Shown: positions 18,397 through 26,469, counted from the stretch's first letter. The stretch: 64,000 bases of DNA from Robiginitomaculum antarcticum DSM 21748 (GCF_000365025.1 NZ_KB823011.1:434001-498000), one strand, 5' to 3'. Translations and numbers: made by a program. The notes: generated by a model not told the origin, from the sequence alone.

Positions 18397-19149
18397 TTAA
18401 GGCGATGCCCTTGCGCGTTTCTCCCCGCCAAATATCTCATCAATTGCCGTTTGGCGTGAGATGTCTTCCCATCCCGAGCGCCAATCCTGAGGGACGGCTT
18501 GGGCGGCAGGCCTAGCTTTTAACGGGGCGCGCGTGCGCGGCGAAGGCGCCGCGTATTGAGGGGTCGTGGGCGCAGGCGCGACAACGTCCCCGCCGCCTCT
18601 CAATTCAGAGGGAATAAAATAAATCGTCGGCAGCGCATCTAGCCTGTGCGGGGGCCGCGCCTCCCGCCGCGCGAGGCTGCATCCGCGCAGCACGCTCGGC
18701 CCGCGCTTAATCGGCTCCAGCGCATAGTCCGGGGTTCCGGCATAGATCAGCGGATGTTCATCACAGGGCCGCGCCCATCCGGCTGTGCGCAGGGCCTTTG
18801 CCCGCAATTTGGCCTGATGCTGCTCTATCCACCATAGCGGCTTAGGCTTACGGTGGGACGCCCCGATACGCGCCGCCTCGGACGCTTTGCGCCGCTCCCA
18901 TGCGGACAGCGTTCTCTCGCCGCCGAGACGGCACATGACCCGCCCGCGCCACTGCGGTGAGGCCAAAATCTGCGCCTTGCGCCGGATCACAGCATTGAGG
19001 CGCTCAAGGCGCGAGAGCTTGCGCGCCGCGCGGCGCAGATCATCGCTCAGCTTAAACAGCTCGCGCCCCATCGGCAGAGCGCCCAGCGCCGTGAGCATCG
19101 CATGTATCGTGGCCACCAGACCGCGCGTGCATATCAAATCCTTACTCAT
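18397..19149 (-). CDS. Orphan basic hypothetical protein
   Basis: I do not recognise this 250-residue, strongly basic, Arg/Ala-rich protein. The N-terminus (CTRGLVATIHAM) is followed by a predicted helical stretch (about 25-115), a Trp-rich patch (LWWIEQHQAKL), then a low-complexity Pro/Ala region (about 190-225). The G+C content is visibly higher than that of the genes on either side. Its first 20 codons and upstream region recur in degraded form at 21718-21852, so it belongs to a duplicated family. It could be DNA- or RNA-binding by charge, but nothing proves this. I am confident the frame is coding because the N-terminus is conserved in the second copy. Confidence 0.6.
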   Translation of the reverse strand: MSKDLICTRGLVATIHAMLTALGALPMGRELFKLSDDLRRAARKLSRLERLNAVIRRKAQILASPQWRGRVMCRLGGERTLSAWERRKASEAARIGASHRKPKPLWWIEQHQAKLRAKALRTAGWARPCDEHPLIYAGTPDYALEPIKRGPSVLRGCSLARREARPPHRLDALPTIYFIPSELRGGGDVVAPAPTTPQYAAPSPRTRAPLKARPAAQAVPQDWRSGWEDISRQTAIDEIFGGEKRARASP

Positions 19150-19189
19150 AATTGCATCATAAGGGTAAACGGACAGGCGTGGATTGATT
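19085..19189. repeat. Direct repeat copy A (5' end and promoter region of the 18397-19149 gene)
   Basis: This stretch covers the start codon region and upstream DNA of the orphan gene. It aligns over about 105 nt with 21750-21852, in the same orientation, including the blocks CCGCGCGTGCAT and AGGCGTGGATTGATT. The start codons of the two copies line up. Confidence 0.75.
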
Positions 19190-19316
19190 GATATCCAGTG
19201 TGACTATAAACTTTAGCGAATTAGGGCCGTGCAAGCTTTTAAACTCACTTGTTAATAGAATAATTGCCGTCGATTTCCTGTTTACTTATTACCGTCCTCA
19301 CCATACGAAAGATGTA

Positions 19317-19679
19317 ATGCGTCACTTATTGACATCTTTGTTTTGTATCATGTTTTTGGTGTCTGGAGGGCTGATAACGGCAGCCCATATGACGGCGCAT
19401 ATACAACCATTTGTTGGGGATGTGCTGTCTGCAGATCATCATCAACACCTACAAGACGATGAAGATCATGACAGCCTTCAAAGTGTGGACATATCGGATC
19501 ATCATGATAATTCTCATGACACATCTGAACATGGTGCCGAGCTTCACTTTACAGTGCTTGATGTGGCCGCATTATCCATATCTGTAACAGTTACGACTCG
19601 GAGCCTGGACTCGCCTTACGCTCAGACCTCTTATCCGACCCATAAGCTCCCCCCTGATCCGTTCCCTGACCGCGCCTGA
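19317..19679 (+). CDS. Histidine-rich small exported or membrane-anchored protein
   Basis: A 120-residue protein with an N-terminal hydrophobic segment (about residues 4-25). Next comes a His/Asp-rich stretch (roughly 38-75, with HHQH, DHH and DHDS clusters) suited to binding divalent metal, then a second hydrophobic segment and a Pro-rich tail ending PPDPFPDRA. Small proteins of this build often precede heavy-metal efflux or uptake genes. I place the start at ATG 19317 because the upstream in-frame extension has no signal-like sequence. It heads a + strand cluster with DUF3147, HupE/UreJ-like and anchor proteins. The metal is unknown. Confidence 0.72.
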   Translation: MRHLLTSLFCIMFLVSGGLITAAHMTAHIQPFVGDVLSADHHQHLQDDEDHDSLQSVDISDHHDNSHDTSEHGAELHFTVLDVAALSISVTVTTRSLDSPYAQTSYPTHKLPPDPFPDRA

Positions 19680-19691
19680 TTTTGAGTATTA

Positions 19692-19715
19692 CCGGCTGAC
19701 TTAGAGGTTAGCCGG
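19692..19715 (+). other. Hairpin after the His-rich gene
   Basis: CCGGCT and AGCCGG form a perfect 6-bp GC stem with a 12-base loop, 12 nt after the stop of the His-rich gene. No T-run follows. It may be a weak terminator or an attenuator before the small ORF at 19748. Confidence 0.4.
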
Positions 19716-19747
19716 CCAATTATTCTTGGTCAGGAGGGTATAATCCC

Positions 19748-19900
19748 ATGTTACTTAAATTATCAGGGTGCGCATTTGCATCACCCCAATTTGCAAGTGT
19801 TATGCACGCGCAAACCATGTCCTTTAGCGGCGACATTTATGACGCTAATTCGAATTTTGTCATGCATATCGCCGCACACTCTGCGGAGGTATATGTATGA
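19748..19900 (+). CDS. Small ORF (50 aa) coupled to the DUF3147 gene
   Basis: A 50-codon ORF preceded by a near-perfect AGGAGGG ribosome binding site (19732-19738) 9 nt before its ATG. Its TGA overlaps the ATG of the DUF3147 gene (ATGA), so ribosomes leaving it could re-initiate there. The DUF3147 gene also has its own CGGAGG at 19883-19888 inside this ORF. The peptide has no recognised domain and contains several Met, His and one Cys. It could be a leader peptide, a genuine microprotein, or the remnant of a longer gene. Confidence 0.5.
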   Translation: MLLKLSGCAFASPQFASVMHAQTMSFSGDIYDANSNFVMHIAAHSAEVYV

Positions 19901-20253
19901 TGTATTTTATCATTAAATCTGCTGCGTCGGGAATTTTGATTGCCGTCATCTCCATAATTGCGAAGCGTTATCCAAGCTTTGGAGGACTAATTGCATCGCT
20001 ACCCTTGATTTCGCTGCTGGCCATTATCTGGCTCTGGCGGGATACGGGCGGCGACATTGCGCAGGTGGCAGGACATGTCCGCGCAACGCTTTGGTATGTG
20101 GTGCCGAGCCTGCCGTTTTTTCTAATCTTGCCGGCTTTGATGGAGCGAGGCGTTAATTTCTGGTTTTCGCTACTGGTCGCCAGCCTCATCACAATCAGCC
20201 TTTACTGTGTCGCGATCTGGATCGCTGCTCGGTTCGGCATCACATTTCAATAG
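19897..20253 (+). CDS. DUF3147 family inner-membrane protein
   Basis: A 118-residue protein with about four membrane helices (IIKSAASGILIAVISIIAKR, GGLIASLPLISLLAIIWLW, WYVVPSLPFFLILPALM, FWFSLLVASLITISLYCVAIW). The SFGGLIASLPLISLLA segment is typical of DUF3147. The function is not established; members are often found with metal-related transport genes. It starts with ATG 19897 inside the previous small ORF, preceded by CGGAGG. Confidence 0.85.
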   Translation: MMYFIIKSAASGILIAVISIIAKRYPSFGGLIASLPLISLLAIIWLWRDTGGDIAQVAGHVRATLWYVVPSLPFFLILPALMERGVNFWFSLLVASLITISLYCVAIWIAARFGITFQ

Positions 20254-20263
20254 GATATTTATC

Positions 20264-20332
20264 ATGGTAAAACTTAATTCAAAGTTGGGCCTAAGCCGCA
20301 TGAGAGTAGGGGAGGTGAGAGATGCATCTTAA
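20264..20332 (+). CDS. Possible 22-aa leader ORF overlapping the HupE/UreJ-like gene
   Basis: ATG 20264 with TAGGA a few bases upstream opens a 22-codon basic ORF whose TAA (20330-20332) lies 8 nt inside the next gene. The strong GGGGAGG site of the HupE-like gene is contained in it. It may be a coupling ORF, but such short frames also occur by chance. Confidence 0.25.
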   Translation: MVKLNSKLGLSRMRVGEVRDAS

Positions 20333-21050
20333 CTCTCCAAACCCTGCTTTTCGCGGCGTGACAGCCCGGCTTCTCATCATCACGCTGTTTCTTCTCGCAA
20401 TGATTTTAACGATCTCCGGCGAGGCCTTTGCACATGCCGTTGCCGAGGGCGATAAGGGCTATATCCAAGAAATCACGGGCGTCAATTTAATCGCGTTTCT
20501 CTATCTTGGGGCTAAACATATGGTGACAGGCTATGATCACATCCTGTTCCTTTTAGGCGTCATATTCTTTCTCTACAAAATGAAGCATATTGGCATTTAT
20601 GTCAGCCTGTTTGCTATCGGTCATTCCACGACAATGTTAGCGGGTGTCTATTTTAATTTCGGGATTAACAGCTATCTCATAGACGCAATTATCGGGTTAT
20701 CAATCGTTTACAAAGCCCTCGACAATATGGGGGCTTATCAGCGCTGGTTTGGCGTTCAGCCCGATACCAAGGCCGCGACGCTGATTTTTGGGTTTTTCCA
20801 TGGCTTTGGTCTGTCCTCTAAAATACTTGATTATGAAATTTCGCCGGACGGGCTGCTGCCGAACCTGCTCGCCTTCAATGTCGGTGTTGAGGCCGGACAA
20901 CTGCTTGCACTCGGAGCAATCCTGATTGTTATGGGATTTTGGCGGCGAACGCCCAGTTTCTTCAAACACGCTTTCACGGCAAATGTCGTTATTTTGGCCG
21001 CTGGCTTTTTGCTGATTGGCTATCAACTCACCGGCTATGCCGTAACTTAG
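20322..21050 (+). CDS. HupE/UreJ-type membrane protein
   Basis: A 242-residue polytopic membrane protein. After an N-terminal hydrophobic segment ending EAFAHAVAEGDKG there are about six helices carrying family motifs: GAKHMVTGYDHILFLLGVIFF, FAIGHSTTML and FGFFHGFGLSSKILDY, with conserved His and Asp inside the membrane. This corresponds to the HupE/UreJ_2 family, thought to move nickel or cobalt. The ribosome binding site GGGGAGG is strong. It sits between DUF3147 and a membrane-anchor gene. The substrate metal is inference. Confidence 0.87.
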   Translation: MHLNSPNPAFRGVTARLLIITLFLLAMILTISGEAFAHAVAEGDKGYIQEITGVNLIAFLYLGAKHMVTGYDHILFLLGVIFFLYKMKHIGIYVSLFAIGHSTTMLAGVYFNFGINSYLIDAIIGLSIVYKALDNMGAYQRWFGVQPDTKAATLIFGFFHGFGLSSKILDYEISPDGLLPNLLAFNVGVEAGQLLALGAILIVMGFWRRTPSFFKHAFTANVVILAAGFLLIGYQLTGYAVT

Positions 21051-21063
21051 GAGACTACAGACA

Positions 21064-21696
21064 ATGTATAATGAAGATATGCCCACCCGTGCTGAGCTGC
21101 CAAGTAGCCGCAAGCTCATACGTTCAACTGTTATAGCTATTCTGGCTGCCATAGCCCTTCTTGTAACGGTCGTTCTGCCTGCCGAATATGCGATTGACCC
21201 GACAGGCGTTGGCAAAGTGCTGGGCCTCACCGAAATGGGGCAGATTAAACAGCAACTTGCTGAAGAAGCGGAAATTGCAGAGGCCGCAGAGATAGCAGAA
21301 GGTACAGTAAATGCGTCTGTAGGGGACGCTGCGCCTTCGGAAGCTATTCAGCCCGCTCCAACTGAAGCGCAAAAACAGAACTGGCAAGATGTTGTCACCG
21401 TGACATTAGCGCCGGGCGAAGCTGCCGAGGTCAAATTGACGATGGAAAAAGACGGGATAGCTCAATATGAATGGGTCACGAACCAGGGCCATCTCAACTC
21501 CGACCTCCATGCTGATGGTTCGGGCAGAGCTTTCATCAGCTACCGCAAAGGTCGCGCCGAAGTCACTGATGCGGGCGAATTAACAGCTGAATTTGACGGC
21601 TCCCATGGCTGGTTTTGGCGCAATCGAAGTGATGTAACTGTAGAGATTACCTTAAATATTCGCGGAGCTTATAGTGATATCAAACGAATGCTTTGA
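21064..21696 (+). CDS. Transmembrane anchor protein associated with HupE-like gene
   Basis: A 210-residue single-pass protein. There is a basic N-terminus, one membrane helix (about 21-41), an acidic Glu/Ala-rich helical region (about 60-78, AEEAEIAEAAEIAEG), then a periplasmic beta-type domain (about 105-205: VTLAPGEAAEVKLTM, AQYEWVTNQGHLNSDLHAD, FDGSHGWFWRNRSDVTVEITLNIRGAY). This is the pattern of proteins annotated as transmembrane anchor next to HupE/UreJ genes. It starts 13 nt after the HupE-like stop, in one operon with it. The biochemical role is unknown. Confidence 0.82.
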   Translation: MYNEDMPTRAELPSSRKLIRSTVIAILAAIALLVTVVLPAEYAIDPTGVGKVLGLTEMGQIKQQLAEEAEIAEAAEIAEGTVNASVGDAAPSEAIQPAPTEAQKQNWQDVVTVTLAPGEAAEVKLTMEKDGIAQYEWVTNQGHLNSDLHADGSGRAFISYRKGRAEVTDAGELTAEFDGSHGWFWRNRSDVTVEITLNIRGAYSDIKRML

Positions 21697-21717
21697 CACT
21701 TTTCAGATAGTTTAAAA

Positions 21718-21813
21718 TTAATACCCGATACGTTGACGGTAGAGTTTATACGCCGCCGGCATGGCGTTTATCGTGGCTAACAGGCCGCGCGTGCATGTGA
21801 ATTTATGGTTCAT
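21718..21813 (-). pseudogene. Remnant of a paralogue of the 18397-19149 gene
   Basis: A 31-codon frame whose first residues (CTRGLLATINAM after a six-residue start) match the N-terminus of the orphan protein (CTRGLVATIHAM). It then diverges and stops, so about 220 residues are missing. The upstream DNA is also conserved (see the repeat at 21750-21852). It looks like a truncated duplicate, though a short functional peptide cannot be excluded. Confidence 0.6.
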
Positions 21814-21852
21814 AACATAGCATAGCACGGGGACGCGAGGCGTGGATTGATT
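21750..21852. repeat. Direct repeat copy B (degraded)
   Basis: A degraded, same-orientation match to 19085-19189. The two copies bracket the His-rich / DUF3147 / HupE-like / anchor cluster. Conserved blocks include TATCGTGGC, CCGCGCGTGCAT and AGGCGTGGATTGATT. Confidence 0.75.
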
Positions 21853-21942
21853 AAGGCGCAGCCGCTATATTATATACTGAAACATTGGGCGGCTGCACCA
21901 AATATGTGTGGCTTTACATAGCTTTAAGTCGGTCTTATAACT

Positions 21943-22374
21943 TTATGTACTGGCAACGCTATCCGGTGTGAGTTTGGCATAAACCGCCCCCAAAACACCG
22001 CCGAATATAATGTGCAGCATCATCGTCATGACCGGCGCCATAATACCGAGATCCATTCCGAAGAGACCTTTCTCGGCCATAGGCATCATAACGACCATCA
22101 TGATGAGCCAGACGGCCAGCCCAAAGACAATACCCTTAATAATGCTATTGCCGCTGGGGATAAGCTTATAGATTAGGGCGAAACCCCCGCCCCAAGCTAC
22201 TGTTCCGATAACAAAATGCATAAGCCAGCCCAGAGCAATGCTGCCTCCAAGCATACCGGCCAGCATAGCGGCTACGTCAAGCTCCGGCATAAGGCCCATC
22301 ATAGATTTCATGACCATTATAGCCGATAAGACTAGCGTCGCGATAAAGCCCGCAATCATTCCTTTAATTAACAT
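21943..22374 (-). CDS. DUF6789-like integral membrane protein
   Basis: A 143-residue, very hydrophobic, Met/Gly-rich protein with about four helices: MIAGFIATLVLSAIMVMKSM, AMLGWLMHFVIG-like, GIVFGLAVWLIMMVVMMPMAE, TMMLHIIFGGVLGAVYAKL. It resembles DUF6789-type proteins of unknown function. ATG 22374 has AGGGAG about 8 nt upstream, so the in-frame extension to 22410 is not used. It faces the remnant at 21.8 kb and is divergent from the HWE kinase gene. Confidence 0.75.
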   Translation of the reverse strand: MLIKGMIAGFIATLVLSAIMVMKSMMGLMPELDVAAMLAGMLGGSIALGWLMHFVIGTVAWGGGFALIYKLIPSGNSIIKGIVFGLAVWLIMMVVMMPMAEKGLFGMDLGIMAPVMTMMLHIIFGGVLGAVYAKLTPDSVAST

Positions 22375-22706
22375 TTTTCTCTCCCTTTTTGGGTTTCTTG
22401 ACGTAATCACTTATGGAAGCGCGCAAGATGGATTCATGGCTATCACAGCGTTTCGCGTGTTCCTAAAAACAAGTCCGTGATATGGGGATATGCGGTCTGT
22501 CCAAATTCCTACTTCTATTAAATTGAAATACGTACGATGGGTCAAATGTGCGAGGCGTCAAATGATGAGCAGAATGAATGAAATCACCTCTTGAACCTGA
22601 TGATTATCAATTGAAATAAGCCCTTTACCCGATTATATATTAGAGAGTTTTGCCAAGACGAGTCACAGCGAAATTATGATGGACGCTGTCGTAGAGAGCC
22701 CTGAAA
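22375..22706. other. Divergent intergenic region
   Basis: About 330 bases between the DUF6789-like gene (-) and the HWE kinase gene (+). It holds only very short frames. I found no convincing terminator, repeat or sigma-factor consensus; the promoters of both flanking genes must lie here. Confidence 0.5.
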
Positions 22707-24437
22707 ATGTTATCAAAATTAAAAGCACAGAATGAGCATGCCCGTCAAAACGTGCATATTATGGTCGCAGAAATGGGACCGGATTTTAAATTTACCTATG
22801 CAAATGATGCTTATGCAACGCTATACGGGATGACGCCGGACGAGGTAATTGGAAAACACCCCCGGGATTTCATGACGGACGCGATCTACGCGCAAGTTGC
22901 CCCTAAATTAGAGTCGTCGCTTTCAGGGCAGCCCTTCAAGTATAATCTGGACTTAAGTTCGCTAAAGTCGGGCCCCCGGTTTGTAGAAGTCTATTATCAA
23001 CCTGAACTGAGCGTGGATAACTTAGTATCGCGGATAATGATTGTTATTGTCGATGTGACGCAGCAGCGCCTGTATACAGATATGGCAGAAACATTGGACA
23101 CCCGTTTGAAAGCGGCTCATCAACTCTCGCCGGATGGGTTTATGGTTTTTGAATCGGTGCGCAACTCTGAAGGCTCCATCGAAGATTTCATCTGGCAATA
23201 TTCAAATGATGCAGGCGTAATTATAGCCAAACACCCCCTAGAAGATTTGATAGGATCCAGGTATCTGGATAAGTTTCCGGCAAGTCGAGCGGAAGGATTT
23301 TTCGCGTCCTATGTCAATGTGGTTGAAACAGGAGAAACGTTCGAGACTGTAAGCTATTATAACCGGGACGGTCTTAATTTGTGGATCGAAGTGACCGCTA
23401 TCAAACTGGGTGACGGGTTTGCCGTGTCCTTTTCTGATGTCACAAAGCATAAGCAACAAGAAATGAGTTTAAAGGAAAATGAAGCCCGTTTAAATGTCGC
23501 GCTTAATGCGGCGAAGCTGGGAGTATGGGAACTTGATCCGGTCGCAAAAACTTCAAAACGCTCTGCGCGACATGATTATATATTCGGATATCCCAACGGA
23601 ATAGAAAATTGGTCTCATGAGACATTTTTGAACCATGTCGTTCCCGAGGAGCAGGCCCATATATCAGAAATTATGGAAAATGCTTTAGACAACAAAGACC
23701 CTTGGTATATTGTAACGCGTATAAATGCTGCCGATGGACTTGTAAAATGGGTGTCTATTAACGGAGAGCCTATTTTTGATGATCATGGTGACATTGATCG
23801 GCTGATTGGAACAATTGGCGATATTACGGCCGATAAAAATGCGGAAGAACATCGTGAGCTCTTGGTCAGAGAGCTCAATCACCGCGTCAAAAACTCTCTT
23901 GCGACAATACAGGCAATTGCCAAGCAAACCATGCGGTCTGCTGAAAATATGGAAAATTTCGAAACATCATTTAACGCACGGCTTCGGGCTATTTCAGCGG
24001 CCCACGAAATATTGATGAACTCATCTTCGGCCAGAGCGGATGTTGCAATGATGATTGACAAGCAAGTGCGGCCCTATGCTTCGGAGACATCGCAGCTCAC
24101 TATATCCGGCGACACAGTCTCATTGTCCGCGGAGAGCGCACATAGCTTGGGTCTGGTTCTCCACGAGCTTGCCACAAATGCGTCCAAATACGGGGCGCTA
24201 TCGAAAGATGGCGGGACTGTGACGATAAAAACAACGGATTTAGGCAGCAATGACGTCAGAATTGTCTGGCTGGAAGCCGGGGGGCCGCCCGTCTCAACTC
24301 CCACCAGCACAGGGTTCGGGTCGCGGCTTATAAAACAGTCGATTGAATATTCTCTGGAAGGCAGCGCAGAGTTGAGTTACAAACCGGAAGGATTTGAAGC
24401 AGTTTTGGTATTTCCAAAAAACTTTGATGTAAAATAG
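22707..24437 (+). CDS. PAS-domain HWE-family sensor histidine kinase
   Basis: A 576-residue cytosolic kinase without membrane segments. Three PAS-type domains can be read: about 12-115 (FTYANDAYATLYGMTPDEVIGKHP), about 125-250, and about 255-385 (LGVWELDPVAKTSKRS ... IGTIGDITADKNAEEH). The catalytic part begins RELNHRVKNSLATIQAIA with phospho-acceptor His392 and continues to LVLHELATNASKYGAL and VWLEAGG, the features that define HWE kinases, common in alphaproteobacteria as light, redox or general-stress sensors. No LOV-type GRNCRFLQ cysteine motif is seen. It lies 8 nt before a response-regulator gene. Confidence 0.92.
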   Translation: MLSKLKAQNEHARQNVHIMVAEMGPDFKFTYANDAYATLYGMTPDEVIGKHPRDFMTDAIYAQVAPKLESSLSGQPFKYNLDLSSLKSGPRFVEVYYQPELSVDNLVSRIMIVIVDVTQQRLYTDMAETLDTRLKAAHQLSPDGFMVFESVRNSEGSIEDFIWQYSNDAGVIIAKHPLEDLIGSRYLDKFPASRAEGFFASYVNVVETGETFETVSYYNRDGLNLWIEVTAIKLGDGFAVSFSDVTKHKQQEMSLKENEARLNVALNAAKLGVWELDPVAKTSKRSARHDYIFGYPNGIENWSHETFLNHVVPEEQAHISEIMENALDNKDPWYIVTRINAADGLVKWVSINGEPIFDDHGDIDRLIGTIGDITADKNAEEHRELLVRELNHRVKNSLATIQAIAKQTMRSAENMENFETSFNARLRAISAAHEILMNSSSARADVAMMIDKQVRPYASETSQLTISGDTVSLSAESAHSLGLVLHELATNASKYGALSKDGGTVTIKTTDLGSNDVRIVWLEAGGPPVSTPTSTGFGSRLIKQSIEYSLEGSAELSYKPEGFEAVLVFPKNFDVK

Positions 24438-24445
24438 ACTGAATT

Positions 24446-24808
24446 ATGAACAAAAACCGTACTGTATTACTGGTCGAAGACGAAGCCATTATCGCCATAG
24501 AGGCGGAAATGTCATTAAGAGATATGGGCTGGACCGTTATGGGGCCGTTCGCGACCGTTGAAAGGGCGTCAAAAGCTTTGGAAGACACGCGGCCGGATAT
24601 TGCGGTTCTCGATTTTAACTTAAGAAGCGGGACCAGCGAAGCTTTAGCCGTCACCCTTTTAGAGCAATCTATGCCTGTCATATTTTTATCCGGCGATACA
24701 AGAAGCACGACTATTGAGAGTTTAAAGACCTGTCATGTGGTTGAAAAACCTGCCTCTATGGATGATTTGAATGCCCTTCTTTGCGAACTGCTCGACATTA
24801 AACGCTAG
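24446..24808 (+). CDS. Single-domain response regulator
   Basis: A 120-residue receiver domain without an output domain. Acidic pocket Glu11-Asp12 (LLVEDEAII), phospho-acceptor Asp56 (AVLDFNLRSG), the conserved Ser/Thr (IFLSGD) and Lys (VEKPAS) are present. Receivers of this type with HWE kinases can act as phosphate sinks or pass phosphate to a PhyR-like regulator. It is the second gene of the operon with the kinase. Confidence 0.93.
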   Translation: MNKNRTVLLVEDEAIIAIEAEMSLRDMGWTVMGPFATVERASKALEDTRPDIAVLDFNLRSGTSEALAVTLLEQSMPVIFLSGDTRSTTIESLKTCHVVEKPASMDDLNALLCELLDIKR

Positions 24809-24911
24809 TTTTTATGCGTACAGTTAATTCCGGCAAAAAGGGGAGGCTATTGATTTTAGAATTTTCGCGCCCATATCGTAAACTCTTAAAATTATTACTG
24901 AGGAATGCATT

Positions 24912-25175
24912 ATGGCTGGTGGATGGACACGTGATGGAGCCTTACAGGATCAGATTGATGACACGGTGTCGGATGCCGTGAAACTTGCAAGAGGACAAAT
25001 GCCCAAAGGCGAGAGCGCAAAACTGTGTGTTGAGTGTGGTGATGACATCCCTGAACGCCGCAGGCTTGCTGTCCCCGGAGTCAAAACCTGCATCCTCTGC
25101 CAGAATGAGCGTGACAGTAACCGCGCCGTGATTGGCTTTAACCGGCGCGGGAGTAAGGATAGTCAACTGCGTTAG
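24912..25175 (+). CDS. DksA/TraR C4-type zinc-finger protein
   Basis: An 87-residue protein with the DksA/TraR C4 zinc finger CVECGDDIPERRRLAVPGVKTCILCQ near residues 38-64. It lacks the long coiled coil of true DksA, like the YbiI-type short members. Such proteins may bind RNA polymerase, but for this short form that is inference. Its ATG follows a GAGG site. It converges on the membrane protein gene at 25259. Confidence 0.88.
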   Translation: MAGGWTRDGALQDQIDDTVSDAVKLARGQMPKGESAKLCVECGDDIPERRRLAVPGVKTCILCQNERDSNRAVIGFNRRGSKDSQLR

Positions 25176-25258
25176 AGCATGACGTCACGTATGAGCCTAT
25201 CAATAGAGCAGGGGCGTAATGTAACATTTTAACGCACCACTGAAGCTCTCAAAATCAT

Positions 25259-25951
25259 CTATTTTTCTTCAAAATGCTCAGGGTTTTCTTCAATTACCTT
25301 TTCGATAGTATTGGAGAGCAAACCCCGCCCGCGCCGGCGGGATTTTAGAAAAATATAACCCGCCATGGCGCCCATTGCGGCGCCAATAATATCGACTATA
25401 AGGTCATACATTGTGTCCATAAGACCATTTTTTTGCATATTCGTGCCAAAAATCTGATCCATACCAAATTCAAAAACTTCCCAGACCGCGCCTATCGAAA
25501 CGGCAAAGCTAAAGGCCATCAACACAAGCATGGATGGCGGGCTTGCCGAAATTTGATCTCCTCGCACGAGGAATAGGACGATTATCACCCCTGTTAAGCC
25601 GAAGCCGACAGCAGAGAATGTGTGCAAAAACGCATCCCACCACCAAAACCGCTCATAAAAGTCTCCGGCTTCGCCAAGAAATATTGTTCCGACCATGAAA
25701 AAAACAATGCCTCCGACAAACCCAATAGGAAGTTTGATGTGAACAACAGATTGGAAAAAGAACGGCAGCATCGTCAGGATAAAAACCATTACTGCTAGAA
25801 ACACCATGTTCCAGCTTTGCGTGAATATGCCGAATGCGAGCGCGCCCAACAGCAAAGCCCAACACAGATAAGTCACGATACTCTGGCGCTCTTTTACGAT
25901 CTCTTTAGTATCTTCAAGCGTTTGCTCAATGATTTTAGCGGCGTCGGTCAT
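25259..25951 (-). CDS. YjdF-like (DUF2238) integral membrane protein
   Basis: A 230-residue membrane protein with about six helices. It shows the YjdF/DUF2238 signatures: FWWWDAFLHTFSAVGFGLTGVIIV, AVWEVFEFGMDQIFGTNMQ, and DTMYDLIVDIIGAAMGAMAGYIFLK, then a basic and acidic cytosolic tail. The conserved His, Glu and Asp inside or near the helices suggest a transporter or enzyme, but no function is known to me. It is monocistronic by spacing. Confidence 0.85.
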   Translation of the reverse strand: MTDAAKIIEQTLEDTKEIVKERQSIVTYLCWALLLGALAFGIFTQSWNMVFLAVMVFILTMLPFFFQSVVHIKLPIGFVGGIVFFMVGTIFLGEAGDFYERFWWWDAFLHTFSAVGFGLTGVIIVLFLVRGDQISASPPSMLVLMAFSFAVSIGAVWEVFEFGMDQIFGTNMQKNGLMDTMYDLIVDIIGAAMGAMAGYIFLKSRRRGRGLLSNTIEKVIEENPEHFEEK

Positions 25952-26393
25952 AGTAGATCCTAAAGGGTAAAAGTTGCTTTTGATACGTGCGTGTTGGCGG
26001 GAGGGTTCCCAACGGTCGTTTTAAGAATCGACGCTGTCATATTTCGCTGTAAATGACAAATTGAAACGAGCTATGCCGGGAAATAGCACCTGCTTTAGAG
26101 GGTAGAACGTGATTTGCAAAATTTGCTGAATGAAAGTCCAAGTCATTTTCCTGGAATTGAATTTTGACAGTATCGCTCAGGCGCAAATTATTCGGCCGCC
26201 GGCAAAAATCTGAAGCCCCCTGTCGAGGGCATATTTACCCTAAGCTCAACACGTCTTTGTTTATAGCATGTGCTTACTTAAATGAGCCTGCATTCGCCAA
26301 GGTTGCAGCGTGGCATCTTTGGCTTCGTAAACGCTTGAAATTGGATTTAAGTGGAAAATGGCCTGCCATCTAAAGCTTCGTAGAAGCGAAGGA
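25952..26393. other. Intergenic region before tRNA-Phe
   Basis: About 440 bases. The only notable frame (26164-26373, 69 codons, basic, Cys/Trp-containing) has no ribosome binding site and no recognised motif, and I treat it as spurious. The promoter of the YjdF-like gene should lie near 25960-26010. Confidence 0.45.
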
Positions 26394-26469
26394 TGGTGCC
26401 CGAACCTGGATTTGAACCAGGGACACACGGATTTTCAATCCGTTGCTCTACCAACTGAGCTATTCGGGC
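26394..26469 (-). tRNA. tRNA-Phe (GAA)
   Basis: A 76-nt tRNA including an encoded CCA. The acceptor arm GCCCGAA pairs with TTCGGGC. The D arm is GCTC-AGTTGGTA-GAGC. The anticodon arm ACGGA-TTGAAAA-TCCGT carries GAA (Phe), and the T arm is CCTGG-TTCAAAT-CCAGG. All stems are complete, with a variable loop of normal size. It is isolated, with no other tRNA beside it. Confidence 0.97.

Noticed and set aside
25984-26009. A GGAAC-N17-CGTA pattern on the - strand upstream of the YjdF-like gene, resembling an EcfG general-stress promoter
   Set aside because: The -10 half differs from the CGTT consensus and there is no second example nearby, so one weak match is not enough despite the nearby HWE kinase.
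26164-26373. A 69-codon + strand frame before tRNA-Phe
   Set aside because: No ribosome binding site, no family motif, and codon use unlike the neighbours; treated as chance.
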